Shown: positions 20,511 to 30,131 of the stretch, piece by piece | Layout: each line of letters opens with the position of its first letter | How positions within the stretch are numbered: position 1 is the stretch's first letter | DNA from: Sphingomonas suaedae | GTDB taxonomy: Bacteria > Pseudomonadota > Alphaproteobacteria > Sphingomonadales > Sphingomonadaceae | Assembly (NCBI RefSeq): GCF_007833215.1 | Contig: NZ_CP042239.1 | Span: forward strand, 1,736,001-1,800,000 | Direction of reading: 5' to 3' | DNA: 64,000 nt | Made by a program: the position numbers and the translations under genes | The notes under the pieces: model-generated | The model's input: the letters and a program-made list of their open reading frames with translations, nothing else | What the model was told of the DNA's origin: nothing | Database searches by the model: none

Positions 20511-21506
20511 TCAGACGGTCAGCACGATCTTTCCCATATGCGCGCCGCTCTCCATCCGGCGATGCGCTTCCGCCGCCTCGGCGAGCGGATAGGTCCGGTC
20601 GATCGCCGGGCGCAGACGCCCGTCCGCCACGAACGGCCATACCGTACGCGCCAGTTCGTCGGCGACCAGTGTCTTGAACGCCACGTCCCGCGCGCGCAGC
20701 GTCGATCCGGTCAGCGTCAGGCGGCGGCGCATGATCTCGAACACCGGCACGGTCGCCATCGCGCCGCCCTGCACCGCGATCGATACGTGACGCCCGTCTT
20801 CGGCCATGCACTTGATGTTGCGCGCGACATAGTCGCCGCCCACCATGTCGAGCACGACATCCACGCCGCGCCCCTCGGTCAGGTCGCGAACGCGCGACAC
20901 GAAATCCTCGGTCTTGTAGTTGATCGCGTGATCGGCACCGTGCCTCAGGCAGGCGGCGACCTTCTCGTCGCTCCCGGCCGTCACGATCACCTTGACCCCG
21001 AACAGCGTGCATAGCGAAATCGCCATCGTGCCGATCCCGCTCGTCCCGCCATGGACCAGCACCGTATCCCCCTCGCTCGCATAGCCGCGCTCGAAGAGGT
21101 TGGTCCACACGGTGAACAGCGTCTCGGGCATTGCCGCCGCCTCGACCATCGACAGCCCCTCGGGCACCGACAGACACTGGCCGAGCGGCGCGACGGAATA
21201 TTCGGCGTAACCGCCCCCCGCGACCAGCGCACACATCGGCTGGCCAATCATCTCGGGCGGAACATCGTCGCCGACCGCGACGATCTCGCCCGCCACTTCG
21301 AGTCCCGGTATCGAGGTCACCCCCGGCGGCGGGGGATAGCCGCCCATCCGCTGAAGGACGTCGGGCCGGTTCACCCCGGCGGCGGCGACGCGGATCAGCA
21401 CCTCGCCCGGCCCGGGCACCGGCACCGGTCGCTCCACCGGCACCAGCACCTCCGGCCCGCCGGGCTGCGCGGGATCGATGGCCGTCATAAGCTCGGGCAG
21501 ATGCAT
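20511..21506 (-). CDS. NAD(P)H:quinone oxidoreductase, PIG3/zeta-crystallin type (MDR superfamily)
   Basis: 331 residues of medium-chain dehydrogenase fold lacking the zinc-site cysteines, as in quinone oxidoreductases. The catalytic-domain segment AGVNRPDVLQRMGGYPPPPG and the nucleotide-binding loop VHGGTSGIGTMA are characteristic of the PIG3 branch. It would reduce quinones with NADPH in the cytoplasm. Divergently transcribed from a DUF1192 gene, a conserved neighbourhood in alphaproteobacteria. Confidence 0.88.
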   Translation of the reverse strand: MHLPELMTAIDPAQPGGPEVLVPVERPVPVPGPGEVLIRVAAAGVNRPDVLQRMGGYPPPPGVTSIPGLEVAGEIVAVGDDVPPEMIGQPMCALVAGGGYAEYSVAPLGQCLSVPEGLSMVEAAAMPETLFTVWTNLFERGYASEGDTVLVHGGTSGIGTMAISLCTLFGVKVIVTAGSDEKVAACLRHGADHAINYKTEDFVSRVRDLTEGRGVDVVLDMVGGDYVARNIKCMAEDGRHVSIAVQGGAMATVPVFEIMRRRLTLTGSTLRARDVAFKTLVADELARTVWPFVADGRLRPAIDRTYPLAEAAEAHRRMESGAHMGKIVLTV

Positions 21507-21635
21507 GATATTCCCCCTGTCTCGCCGTGAATCGCGGCGTCATGGGGCCACGTCAAGGCCGCACCTGCGCAGATCGATCACCATCGGCACAGGCGGTGCT
21601 TGACAGGCGGAGGCGCGCGCCCGACCTTGGGCACC

Positions 21636-21830
21636 ATGGACTCGGACGATCTTCCCCGCCGAACCAACGATCCCGCCGCTCAGCTCGCGCGCCAGGACCT
21701 CGATCCGCTGTCGGTGGCGGAGCTTGAGGAACGCATCGCCCTGCTTGAGGCCGAAATCGCGCGCTGCCGTGGCAGGATTGAACATGCCGTTAACCATCGC
21801 GCAAGCGCGGATGCCCTATTCAAACGATGA
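21636..21830 (+). CDS. DUF1192 family small protein
   Basis: 64 residues, acidic N-terminus followed by a helix-forming segment (DPLSVAELEERIALLEAEIARC) with heptad leucines that could form a coiled coil, as is typical of DUF1192. Cytoplasmic, function unknown. The ATG at 21636 is preferred to an upstream start at 21600 that yields a glycine-rich leader. It lies opposite the quinone oxidoreductase gene and before clpA. Confidence 0.75.
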   Translation: MDSDDLPRRTNDPAAQLARQDLDPLSVAELEERIALLEAEIARCRGRIEHAVNHRASADALFKR

Positions 21831-21959
21831 GTGGAGCACCGAACCCCGGGCGTCACGCTATAAGACTCTCCGGGGCAGGTGCGGCGCTTGATGCACGGTA
21901 CGGGGCTCCCGACATAGGGGATGCACGGGCCGCGTATGGCCCGACTGGAGTTGACCTCA

Positions 21960-24275
21960 ATGCCTAGTTTCGCTTCCGCCCTCGAATCCACCCTCCACCG
22001 CGCCCTGGAAGCGGCCAGCGCGCGCCGCCACGAATATGCGACGCTCGAGCATCTGCTGCTCGCGCTGGTGGACGACGAACATGCCAGCAAGGTGATGGGC
22101 GCGTGCGGGGTGGACCTGGGCGAACTCCGCACCACCGTCGCCCATTATCTCGATACCGAGCTTCAGGCGCTGCGCGTCGACCAGACCACCGACCCCTCGC
22201 CGACCAGCGGCTTCCAGCGCGTGGTCCAGCGCGCGATCCTGCACGTCCAGTCCTCGGGCCGCGACGAAGTGACCGGTGCCAACGTCCTCGTCGCCCTGTT
22301 CAGCGAGCGCGAAAGCTATGCCGTCTATTTCCTGCAGCAGCAGGATATGAGCCGCCTCGACGCGGTCAGCTATATCAGCCACGGCGTCGGCAAGGGCAGC
22401 CAGCCGACCGAGGCGACGCCGCCCAAGGGCGCGGACGAGGAAAAGCCCGCCAAGGGCGACGGCAAGAAGGGCGAGAGCGCGCTCAAGCAGTTCACCGTCA
22501 ACCTCAATGAGAAGGCCAGGTCAGGGAAGGTCGACCCGCTGATCGGCCGCGGGCCGGAAGTCGACCGCACCGTCCAGATCCTGTGCCGCCGGTCCAAGAA
22601 CAACCCGCTCTATGTCGGCGATCCCGGCGTCGGCAAAACCGCGATTGCCGAGGGCCTGGCGCGCAAGATCATCGAGGGCGATGTGCCCGACGTGCTCAAG
22701 GAAGCCGTGATCTACTCGCTCGACATGGGGGCGCTGCTCGCCGGCACCCGCTATCGCGGCGATTTCGAGGAGCGGCTGAAGCAGGTCGTTTCCGAACTCG
22801 AAAAGCTGCCCCATGCGGTGCTGTTCATCGACGAGATCCACACCGTGATCGGCGCGGGCGCGACCTCGGGCGGCGCGATGGACGCCTCGAACCTGCTGAA
22901 ACCCGCTCTGTCGGGCGGCACGATCCGCTGCATCGGATCGACCACCTACAAGGAATTCCGCAATCACTTCGAAAAGGACCGCGCGCTGCTGCGCCGGTTC
23001 CAGAAGATCGACGTCAACGAACCGACGGTCGAGGATACGATCAAGATCCTTGCCGGCCTGCGCTCGGCGTTCGAGGACCATCACAACGTCAAATACACCC
23101 CCGACGCGATCAAGTCGGCGGTCGAGCTGTCGAGCCGTTACATCAACGACCGCAAGCTGCCCGACAAGGCGATCGACGTGATCGACGAGGTCGGCGCGAT
23201 GCAGATGCTCGTGCCGCCCAGCCGCCGCAAAAAGACGATCACCCCGCGCGAGATCGAGGCGGTGATCGCGACCATGGCGCGCATCCCGCCGAAGACCGTG
23301 TCCAGCGACGACACCCGCGTGCTCGCCAACATCGAGACCGACCTCAAGCGCGTCGTGTTCGGCCAGGACAAGGCGATCGAGGTGCTGTCGAGCGCGATCA
23401 AGCTCAGCCGCGCGGGCCTGCGCGATCCGGAAAAGCCGATCGGCAACTATCTGTTCTCCGGCCCGACCGGCGTCGGCAAGACCGAGGTGACCAAGCAGCT
23501 CGCCGAACTGCTCGGCATTCCGCTGCAGCGTTTCGACATGTCCGAATATATGGAGGCGCACTCGGTCAGCCGCCTGATCGGCGCCCCTCCGGGCTATGTC
23601 GGCTATGATCAGGGCGGCCTGCTCACCGATGCGGTCGATCAGAACCCGCATTGCGTGCTCCTGCTCGACGAGATCGAGAAGGCGCATCCGCAGCTGTTCA
23701 ACATCCTGCTTCAGGTGATGGACAACGGAAAGCTGACCGATCACCACGGCAAGTCGGTCGATTTCCGCAACGTCATCCTCATCATGACGACCAATGCGGG
23801 CGCCAGCGACATGGCAAAGGAGAGCATCGGCTTTGGCGAAATGAGCCGCGAGGATGTTCAGGAAGACGCGGTGAAGAAGCTCTTCACCCCCGAATTCCGC
23901 AACCGGCTCGATGCGATCGTGCCGTTCGACTATCTCCCGACCAAGGTGGTCGAGCGGGTGGTGGAGAAGTTCATCCTCCAGCTCGAACTCCAGCTCGCCG
24001 ACCGCAACGTCCACATCGCGCTGGACGACGCGGCGAAGGCCTGGCTCACCGAACGCGGCTATGACAAGCTCTACGGCGCGCGCCCGATGGGCCGGTTGAT
24101 CCAGGAAAAGATCAAGCAGCCGCTGGCCGAGGAGCTGCTGTTCGGCAAGCTCGTCCATGGCGGCGAGGTCGAGGTGAAGCTCAAGGACGGCGCCCTGACC
24201 TTCGCGATCACCCCGGCGCCGCCGAAACGCCCGAAAAAGGGCGGCAAGAGAGCGGTGCCTGCCAAGGCGAAGTGA
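21960..24275 (+). CDS. clpA: ATP-dependent Clp protease ATP-binding subunit ClpA
   Basis: 771 residues, normal ClpA length. The Clp N-domain (residues ~1-145) is followed by two AAA+ modules with Walker A GDPGVGKT at 220-227 and GPTGVGKT at 501-508. There is no ClpB-type middle coiled coil. ClpA unfolds substrates, including N-degron proteins delivered by ClpS, and feeds them to ClpP. The C-terminal tail is lysine/proline-rich (PPKRPKKGGKRAVPAKAK). ClpS, often just upstream in alphaproteobacteria, was not found in the gap before this gene. A strong terminator follows. Start ATG 21960 begins the conserved MPSFASALE. Confidence 0.95.
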   Translation: MPSFASALESTLHRALEAASARRHEYATLEHLLLALVDDEHASKVMGACGVDLGELRTTVAHYLDTELQALRVDQTTDPSPTSGFQRVVQRAILHVQSSGRDEVTGANVLVALFSERESYAVYFLQQQDMSRLDAVSYISHGVGKGSQPTEATPPKGADEEKPAKGDGKKGESALKQFTVNLNEKARSGKVDPLIGRGPEVDRTVQILCRRSKNNPLYVGDPGVGKTAIAEGLARKIIEGDVPDVLKEAVIYSLDMGALLAGTRYRGDFEERLKQVVSELEKLPHAVLFIDEIHTVIGAGATSGGAMDASNLLKPALSGGTIRCIGSTTYKEFRNHFEKDRALLRRFQKIDVNEPTVEDTIKILAGLRSAFEDHHNVKYTPDAIKSAVELSSRYINDRKLPDKAIDVIDEVGAMQMLVPPSRRKKTITPREIEAVIATMARIPPKTVSSDDTRVLANIETDLKRVVFGQDKAIEVLSSAIKLSRAGLRDPEKPIGNYLFSGPTGVGKTEVTKQLAELLGIPLQRFDMSEYMEAHSVSRLIGAPPGYVGYDQGGLLTDAVDQNPHCVLLLDEIEKAHPQLFNILLQVMDNGKLTDHHGKSVDFRNVILIMTTNAGASDMAKESIGFGEMSREDVQEDAVKKLFTPEFRNRLDAIVPFDYLPTKVVERVVEKFILQLELQLADRNVHIALDDAAKAWLTERGYDKLYGARPMGRLIQEKIKQPLAEELLFGKLVHGGEVEVKLKDGALTFAITPAPPKRPKKGGKRAVPAKAK

Positions 24276-24298
24276 TCCGCGCCTGAGCTGAGAAACGA

Positions 24299-24330
24299 AG
24301 CCGCCCCGGTTAAAGCCGGGGCGGTTTTGC
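24299..24330 (+). terminator. Rho-independent terminator after clpA
   Basis: CCGCCCCGG (24301-24309) pairs exactly with CCGGGGCGG (24316-24324) around a 6-base loop, followed by TTTTGCTTT. The AAG/CTT flanks extend the pairing. Confidence 0.85.
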
Positions 24331-24614
24331 TTTGCCACCGCTTCTCTTAGCCCCTCCCGCCTTCAGGGGAGGGGGTGGGGGAGGTCTTCTTTCTTCTTTT
24401 TCCTCCGCAACAAACGCGCGGCTTCAAATCCGGACGCGGCCATACCCCACCACCTCTCCCCCTTTCCGTCATGCTGAACTCGTTTCAGCATCCACCGCGT
24501 AACAAGCGACTGAGCCGCTGGCGGAGAGGTGGATACCGAAACACGTTCAGGATGACGGAGGGATGCGCAGCCGAGGGATTGCCATGTCGGCTGATCGGCC
24601 CGCACTATGGCCGC
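24331..24614. repeat. Repeat-filled gap between clpA and the rhomboid gene
   Basis: No gene is seen. A half copy of the CCCCTCCC/GGGGAGGG element sits at 24351-24376, followed by a T/C-rich run. An inverted pair of 31-nt arms (24466-24496 and 24528-24558, about 25 matches) begins CCGTCATGCTGAACTCGTTT. These are interspersed REP-like repeats. Confidence 0.7.
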
Positions 24615-25787
24615 ATGAGTGACACGCGAGGCGAGTTGGCAATCCGGTCGCGGCATGGGCTGCTACGCGACATAATCCCAATCTACAGTATCCGTCAGCT
24701 TATCCTCAACCTAGCGGCACTCTGCCTTATCCTGTCGCTTAGCGTCTGGGCCCTACCAAAAAATCCCGTCCTCTTGATGGCGATTATGCTGGGCTGGGTG
24801 TTTCAGTTCGCATCGCGCCCAACGGTCATGGCTGTGTCGGATGGACAAGCGATGTGGCTTGAAGGCGTGCTGGCAGCTCAAGGCTTCTACGAAAAGTCCG
24901 ACGTGGACGGCAGTTGGCGGCTGGCTGACATCAATTGGTGGAGCCACTTTCCGCACCAATTCATCAGGTTCGACCGCGGCGAACAAGTGATCGTGATTGC
25001 CCCGCGCGACGTGATGGAGTCGATCCGCTCAAGCATCGAGCTTATCGAAGAGCATACCGAACTCACCTTTTCCGCAGAGGATCTGCCGTTCGTGTTCGAG
25101 TCCCCCGAGCCCGAGTCTGACCTGCCCTGGCACATGCACGTACCAGGTGCCTTGCTCGGCACGATTTGCGTGGGGGCATTTCTGGGATGCCTGTTCAGCG
25201 GCCAAATGGAGAGGATGTCAGAATGGGGTGTATCGGCGGCCGCGTTAAGCGCGGGGCGCATCGACACGGTAATCCTGCACATGTTCGCCCATGGCAGCGT
25301 CATGCATCTGGTGATGAACATGACCGCACTTGCCGCGATCGGGCCCGCGCTGACGTCCCGCTTGGGAACATTGCCGCTTAATTGGCTCCGTTTCTGGGCC
25401 GTGTTTGTGTTGAGCGCGTTCGCAGGTGCCGCGCTATTCCTCACCCTTCACCCCACAGGCACGGTGCCGATGGTTGGCGCTTCCGGCGGACTGTACGGCT
25501 TGATCGGGTTGCTGATCCGACTGCCCGCCATTGGCGAGCCGATGCTTGAGGTAACGTCACGCAACATCCGCCGGGCCGCATGGGATCTCGCAAAACAGAA
25601 CGCGTTTCTCTTCGCGCTGCTCGCTCTCATGACATGGTCCAGCGGCTCTGCCGGAGGCCTCGCGTGGGAGGCGCATCTGGGCGGGTTTCTGTTCGGACTG
25701 CTGATCGGGCCGAAGCTGCTACCGCAGTCGCCTAGTCCAAAGATGCCTGCAGCGGCGGTTGCCTCAATCACGGCATCCGCTGACTAG
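24615..25787 (+). CDS. Rhomboid-family intramembrane serine protease with extended N-terminal region
   Basis: 390 residues. The C-terminal half has the rhomboid core: HMFAHGSVMHLVMNM (the HxxxHxxxN-like helix), the serine motif GASGGLYG with S290, and the histidine motif AHLGGFLFG with H354, making a Ser-His dyad. The N-terminal half contains two extra hydrophobic segments (about residues 28-66) and a soluble beta-rich region of about 110 residues, a layout sometimes seen in annotated rhomboid proteins. Codon use is visibly AT-richer than neighbouring genes and the upstream gap is full of repeats, so acquisition by transfer is possible. The start ATG 24615 is chosen because everything before it is repeat sequence. 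Confidence 0.82.
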   Translation: MSDTRGELAIRSRHGLLRDIIPIYSIRQLILNLAALCLILSLSVWALPKNPVLLMAIMLGWVFQFASRPTVMAVSDGQAMWLEGVLAAQGFYEKSDVDGSWRLADINWWSHFPHQFIRFDRGEQVIVIAPRDVMESIRSSIELIEEHTELTFSAEDLPFVFESPEPESDLPWHMHVPGALLGTICVGAFLGCLFSGQMERMSEWGVSAAALSAGRIDTVILHMFAHGSVMHLVMNMTALAAIGPALTSRLGTLPLNWLRFWAVFVLSAFAGAALFLTLHPTGTVPMVGASGGLYGLIGLLIRLPAIGEPMLEVTSRNIRRAAWDLAKQNAFLFALLALMTWSSGSAGGLAWEAHLGGFLFGLLIGPKLLPQSPSPKMPAAAVASITASAD

Positions 25788-25830
25788 CTAGCGCGTCGAC
25801 TGTTGGAGCACTGCCGCAACTCCACCAACC

Positions 25831-26220
25831 TCAACGCCGAACCACAATCACCGTCGTCGCCACCGGCGGCGGCGGCGCATACCACGCCGCGGGCCGCACG
25901 CACCGGTCCCGGCACGCCCGCAACTGCACCGCGCGCTCCACCGCCAGCCGTCGCCAGGCGCGCGCCTTGCGGATCAGCCGGTCCACCTGCCATTCGGTGC
26001 TTTCCCACGCGCCATCGCGGCAGGCGCGGTCCCATCCGCAGATGCGGTCGATGCCCTTGTCGATCCGCGCGGCAAGGATATCGATCCCCGCCTCGGTCGA
26101 AAGGTCCAGCCCCGCCGCGGGCACGGCGATCTGCCGCGTCTCGTAACGGTCGCGTGCATCGGCCGACGCAACAGGGACCAGGACTGCGGCCGATACCGCC
26201 AGAATGAGCAATCGATTCAT
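25831..26220 (-). CDS. UrcA family secreted protein
   Basis: 129 residues. The signal peptide MNRLLILAVSAAVLVPVASA leads into YETRQIAVPAAGLDLSTEAG and two cysteine-containing helical regions (RICGWDRACRDG; LRACRDRCVRP), the pattern of UrcA proteins common in sphingomonads and caulobacters. Expected location periplasm, function unknown. Start ATG 26220; the longer frame to 26307 is spurious. It is divergent from the diguanylate cyclase gene across 183 bp that must hold both promoters. Confidence 0.75.
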   Translation of the reverse strand: MNRLLILAVSAAVLVPVASADARDRYETRQIAVPAAGLDLSTEAGIDILAARIDKGIDRICGWDRACRDGAWESTEWQVDRLIRKARAWRRLAVERAVQLRACRDRCVRPAAWYAPPPPVATTVIVVRR

Positions 26221-26403
26221 ATACGCCTCGCTTACAAGACCATAGCGTCTTGGCCGCGGCGCGTTAACCATCGTGTGTGAGCGCGCGTCCCGCCTTCGGA
26301 CAGGCAATGCGTTGCCAGCGCCTCCCCGGCCCTCATTTCGCTCTTCGTTGAATCACGAGAAAATTTACCACTTGTTCGCGTTCCGGACGATAGAGCCGGT
26401 CCA

Positions 26404-28077
26404 ATGATGCGGGCCGTTGCAGCGCTGATCTGGATCGCGTTCACGCTCGCCGGGGCGTGGGCACCCCCCGCTTATGCCAATGCCTCGGGGTGGAGCGCGG
26501 GCACCACCGGCCGCCCGCTCGCCGTCTGCATCCGCCCCGCCCGGCCCGGCGACGACCCGCGCGCCATCGTCCGCGATCTGGCGGGATTCGATTGCGCGAC
26601 GCCGCAACAGCAGTTCGGCCCCGGCGATTTCTGGGTCGTTTCCCAGCCGATCGGCGAACGCTCCCGCTCGCGCCGCCCGCTCGCCGCGCGGATCGGCAGC
26701 GTGTGGCAGGAACGGGTGACGCTCCATGTCCTCTATGCCGATGGCCGGATGCGCATCGCGACCACGCAAAATACCAGTCGCCGTATCCAGATCGGCGCCG
26801 TGGTCGAGGACCCCCTGCCCCGCCTGCCCGTCGCGGTCGATCGGCTGTTGTGGAAGATCGAGGGGTCGGCGAACATGCGCGGGATCCTCATCAATCCGCG
26901 GCTCGCGACCCAGGCGGAAAGCCATCGCGCCAATCTCGCGATGACGCTGCTCTATGGTGCGTTCGGCGGGCTGTGCATCGCGCTGCTGGTCTATAATCTC
27001 GCTCTCTGGGCGTCGCTGCGGCACCGTTTCCAACTGGCCTATGGCCTGATGATCGCGGCGCTGATGGCCTATGCCGTGACGTCCTCCGGCGCACTCGCCT
27101 GGGCGATGCCGGACATCGACAACAATATCCGGCTGCGGATCAACTATCTGCTGCTCAGCATCGCCGCCGCGTCCGCCTTGTGGTTCGCGCGCACCTTTTT
27201 CGAAACGCATATCTTCGGGCCGCGCCTGCGCCGCCTGATCCGCTGGACGATCGCCGCGCTGTTGCTGACCGGGGCCGCCGTCGCGCTGTTCGCGCCGCTC
27301 ACGCCCCGCCTCTTCGACGCGGCGTATAGCTGGGTATTTGTCGGCACCTTCGTCACGGTCGCGGCGATCATCGTCTCCGCATGGCGCCGCCGCTCCAACT
27401 TCCTCTGGCTTTTCGCTATCGCCTGGGCCGCGCCGATCCTCGCGGCCGGGATGCGCGTCTTCGCCAGCCTGGGTCTCATTCCGTGGAGCTTTCTCCTCGA
27501 CAACTCCACCTTGCTGTCGATGGCGGCGGAGGCGCTCATCTCCTCGGTCGCCATCGCCTATCGCATTCGCCTGCTCAGCCGCGAGCGCGACCAGGCGGTG
27601 GCGGCGGAGACGGTCGCGCGTCGCCTTGCCGATATCGATCCGCTGACCGGCCTGCTCAACCGCCGCGCCTTTCTCGGCCAGGCGATCGGGCGGCACGGAC
27701 CGCAGACGTTGCTGGTGCTCGACCTCGACCACTTCAAACAGGTCAACGAAACGATCGGCCATGACGGCGGCGATGAAGTGTTGCGGATCGTCGCGCGGAC
27801 GCTCCGCGCGCTGGCCCCGCCCAACGCCCTGATCGCGCGCGTCGGCGGCGAGGAGTTCGCCGTCGTGACCGACGCCGCCCATCCGCTCGATCCCGAAGGA
27901 CCGCTCGACCGGCTTCGCTCGACCCGTATGCCCTTCGACCTGCCGGTCACCGCCAGCATCGGCACTGCCACCGGCCCGCTGGCCAACGAAAAACAGTGGA
28001 AGGCGCTCTACCGCGCTGCCGACCGCGCGCTCTTCGCCGCCAAGGCCGCCGGACGCGATCGCGCCAAAGCGGCCTGA
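26404..28077 (+). CDS. Membrane diguanylate cyclase with 7TM sensor region
   Basis: 557 residues. A signal peptide (AGAWAPPAYA) and a periplasmic domain of about 150 residues precede seven hydrophobic segments (about residues 180-390), the 7TMR-DISM type layout, then a C-terminal GGDEF domain. The domain contains DPLTGLLNRRAF, DLDHFKQVN and the active-site loop RVGGEEFAVV (GGEEF about 481-485), so cyclic-di-GMP synthesis is expected. The usual RxxD inhibitory site before GGEEF is replaced by PPNA, so feedback inhibition at the I-site is probably lost. The ligand sensed in the periplasm is unknown. Confidence 0.88.
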   Translation: MMRAVAALIWIAFTLAGAWAPPAYANASGWSAGTTGRPLAVCIRPARPGDDPRAIVRDLAGFDCATPQQQFGPGDFWVVSQPIGERSRSRRPLAARIGSVWQERVTLHVLYADGRMRIATTQNTSRRIQIGAVVEDPLPRLPVAVDRLLWKIEGSANMRGILINPRLATQAESHRANLAMTLLYGAFGGLCIALLVYNLALWASLRHRFQLAYGLMIAALMAYAVTSSGALAWAMPDIDNNIRLRINYLLLSIAAASALWFARTFFETHIFGPRLRRLIRWTIAALLLTGAAVALFAPLTPRLFDAAYSWVFVGTFVTVAAIIVSAWRRRSNFLWLFAIAWAAPILAAGMRVFASLGLIPWSFLLDNSTLLSMAAEALISSVAIAYRIRLLSRERDQAVAAETVARRLADIDPLTGLLNRRAFLGQAIGRHGPQTLLVLDLDHFKQVNETIGHDGGDEVLRIVARTLRALAPPNALIARVGGEEFAVVTDAAHPLDPEGPLDRLRSTRMPFDLPVTASIGTATGPLANEKQWKALYRAADRALFAAKAAGRDRAKAA

Positions 28078-28143
28078 AATCGAGCGAATTCACTTTCCGT
28101 TCAGCCAGAATATGCCTAATGACCGCCCCATCGGGAGGCGGCG

Positions 28144-28356
28144 ATGGACCAGTTGAACAAGCGCAGGATCGCATTGGCCGCGGGCGGCGCATCGCTGCTG
28201 GCGCTCGGCGCAGTCGTCCACCCCTCGGCGGATATCCACATCCTCACCCATGAAGCGACCGACTCCGCACCGCGCAAGATTCAGGCTGCGGTCGATGTCG
28301 GCGTGATGGCGGTTTCGGTACTCTACACCTGGACCGAGCGGACCATTCGCCGCTGA
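28144..28356 (+). CDS. Small hypothetical protein with one hydrophobic segment
   Basis: 70 residues, basic N-terminus followed by an apolar helix (IALAAGGASLLALGAVVHP) and a second moderately hydrophobic stretch near the end (VGVMAVSVLYTW). GGGAGGCGGCG before the ATG is a usable ribosome binding site. It lies between the cyclase and acyl-CoA ligase genes. No family recognised; real expression is likely but not certain. Confidence 0.5.
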   Translation: MDQLNKRRIALAAGGASLLALGAVVHPSADIHILTHEATDSAPRKIQAAVDVGVMAVSVLYTWTERTIRR

Positions 28357-28393
28357 CTTGCGCAGCCCGGGGGCTGTGCTTACACCTGTGTAA

Positions 28394-30112
28394 ATGAGCG
28401 ATCCCGAACGAGTTTGGCCCGAGCACGCCTGGCGTACCGCCTATCGTCATCCCGGCCCTTGGGACCAGACCCTTCCGCCGCTTTCCATGGTCGCCGCGTT
28501 CGAGGAATCGGCGCGCCGCATGGGCGACGCCCCGCTGCTCGATTTCCTCGGCCGCCACTACAGCTATGCCGAGACGCTCGACGGCGCCAACCGCGTCGCC
28601 TGCGGCCTGCGCGCGATGGGCTATGGCAAGGGCGACCGCATCGGCCTGTTCCTGCCCAATGTGCCGCATTATGTCGCCGCCTATTACGGCATCCTCAAGC
28701 TCGGCGCGACGGTGGTCAATTTCTCGCCGCTCTATACGGTGGACGAACTCGCCGACCAGGTCGCCGATAGCGGCACCCGCCTCCTCTTCACGCTCAGCGC
28801 CACCGCCTTGCTCCCCACCGCGGTCAAGGTGCTGGAGGCCAGCGCACTCGAACGCCTCGTCGTCGGATCGGTCGCCGGCGCGCTGCCCGCGACCAAGTCG
28901 ATCCTCTACCGCATGTTCAAGCGAAGCGAGGTCGCAGAAAAGCCCGACGACCCCCGCATCACCGCCTTCTCGCAACTCATCGCCAATGACGGCGCGTGCG
29001 AGACGGTCGAGATCGACCCGCAGACCCATCTCGCGCTGATCCAATATACCGGCGGCACCACCGGCGTGCCCAAGGGCGCGATGCTCACCCACCAGAATCT
29101 GTCCGCCAATGCCCGCCAGGTCGCCCGGCTCGACCCCGAACTCGGCACCAGCCATGACAAGGTGCTCGGCGTCCTCCCCTTCTTCCACGTCTTCGCCAAC
29201 ACCTGCGTCCTCAACCGCACCGTGCTGACCGGCGGGGAGATCGTGATGCTCCCCCGCTTCGACGCGGCACAGGCGCTCGCCGCGATCGACCGCACCCGCC
29301 CCGTCGCGCTCCCCGGCGTGCCGACCATGTTCCAGGCGCTGATCGACCATCCGAAGTCGGCCTCGACCGACTGGTCCAGCCTCAAATACTGCATCTCCGG
29401 CGGCGCCCCCCTCCCCGCCGAGCTCAAGAAGCGCTTCGAAGCCGCGACCGGCGCGACGCTGATCGAGGGCTATGGCCTGTCCGAAAGCTCCGGCGTCGTC
29501 TCCGCCAACCCTTATCAGGGCGAGGGCAAGTCCGGCACGATCGGCCAGCCCATCGTCGCCACCCGCGTGCGGCTGGTCGACAAGGAAGATCCCTCACGCG
29601 ACGCGCCGGACGGCGAACCGGGCGAGATCGTCATCGCCGGACCGCAGGTGATGGCCGGATACTGGAACCGCCCCGACACCGACGGCTCCACCTTCTGCCA
29701 CGACGCCACCGGCCAGCGCTGGCTGCGCACCGGCGATGTCGGCCAGATCGACGCAGACGGCTTCATCCGCATCGTCGACCGGCTCAAGGACATGATCTCG
29801 GTCGGCGGATTCAAGGTCTTCCCGAAGCATGTCGAGGAAGTCCTCTACCGCCACCCCGCGGTCAAGGAGGTGCTGGTCGTCGGGATGCCCGACCCCCGCC
29901 TCGGCGAAATCCCCCGCGCCTATGTCGCGCTGAACGCCGACGCGGAGGCGGTGACCGGCGAGGGGCTGCGCACCTGGCTCAACCCCCAGGTCGGCAAGCA
30001 TGAGCGCGTCGACGCGGTGGTGGTTCGGGAGAAACTGCCCAAGACGATGATCGGGAAGTTGAGTCGCAAGGATTTGCTTCTGGAAATCGCGGCGGAGGCG
30101 GCGGCCTCTTAA
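28394..30112 (+). CDS. Long-chain fatty-acid/acyl-CoA ligase (AMP-forming)
   Basis: 572 residues of the ANL superfamily. Motifs: the P-loop-like YTGGTTGVPK at residues 218-227, EGYGLSESSGV around 358, GDVGQIDADGFIRIVDRLKD near 450, and the C-terminal adenylation lysine in KTMIGKLSRKDL. The enzyme activates a carboxylic acid to acyl-AMP and then acyl-CoA. FadD-type long-chain substrates are likely from overall similarity, but exact chain length is not readable. A hairpin with T-rich tail follows at 30132. Confidence 0.88.
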   Translation: MSDPERVWPEHAWRTAYRHPGPWDQTLPPLSMVAAFEESARRMGDAPLLDFLGRHYSYAETLDGANRVACGLRAMGYGKGDRIGLFLPNVPHYVAAYYGILKLGATVVNFSPLYTVDELADQVADSGTRLLFTLSATALLPTAVKVLEASALERLVVGSVAGALPATKSILYRMFKRSEVAEKPDDPRITAFSQLIANDGACETVEIDPQTHLALIQYTGGTTGVPKGAMLTHQNLSANARQVARLDPELGTSHDKVLGVLPFFHVFANTCVLNRTVLTGGEIVMLPRFDAAQALAAIDRTRPVALPGVPTMFQALIDHPKSASTDWSSLKYCISGGAPLPAELKKRFEAATGATLIEGYGLSESSGVVSANPYQGEGKSGTIGQPIVATRVRLVDKEDPSRDAPDGEPGEIVIAGPQVMAGYWNRPDTDGSTFCHDATGQRWLRTGDVGQIDADGFIRIVDRLKDMISVGGFKVFPKHVEEVLYRHPAVKEVLVVGMPDPRLGEIPRAYVALNADAEAVTGEGLRTWLNPQVGKHERVDAVVVREKLPKTMIGKLSRKDLLLEIAAEAAAS

Positions 30113-30131
30113 GCCCCCCCTTCTTCTAAAG

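Noticed and set aside
21831..21959. Possible clpS upstream of clpA
   Set aside because: The gap is too short and contains no ClpS-like frame.
22521..24338. 605-codon minus-strand frame opposite clpA
   Set aside because: Antisense of a fully conserved ClpA; no motifs and biased composition.
24400..24450. tRNA-like TTCAAATCC sequence
   Set aside because: No acceptor, D or anticodon arms can be folded around it.
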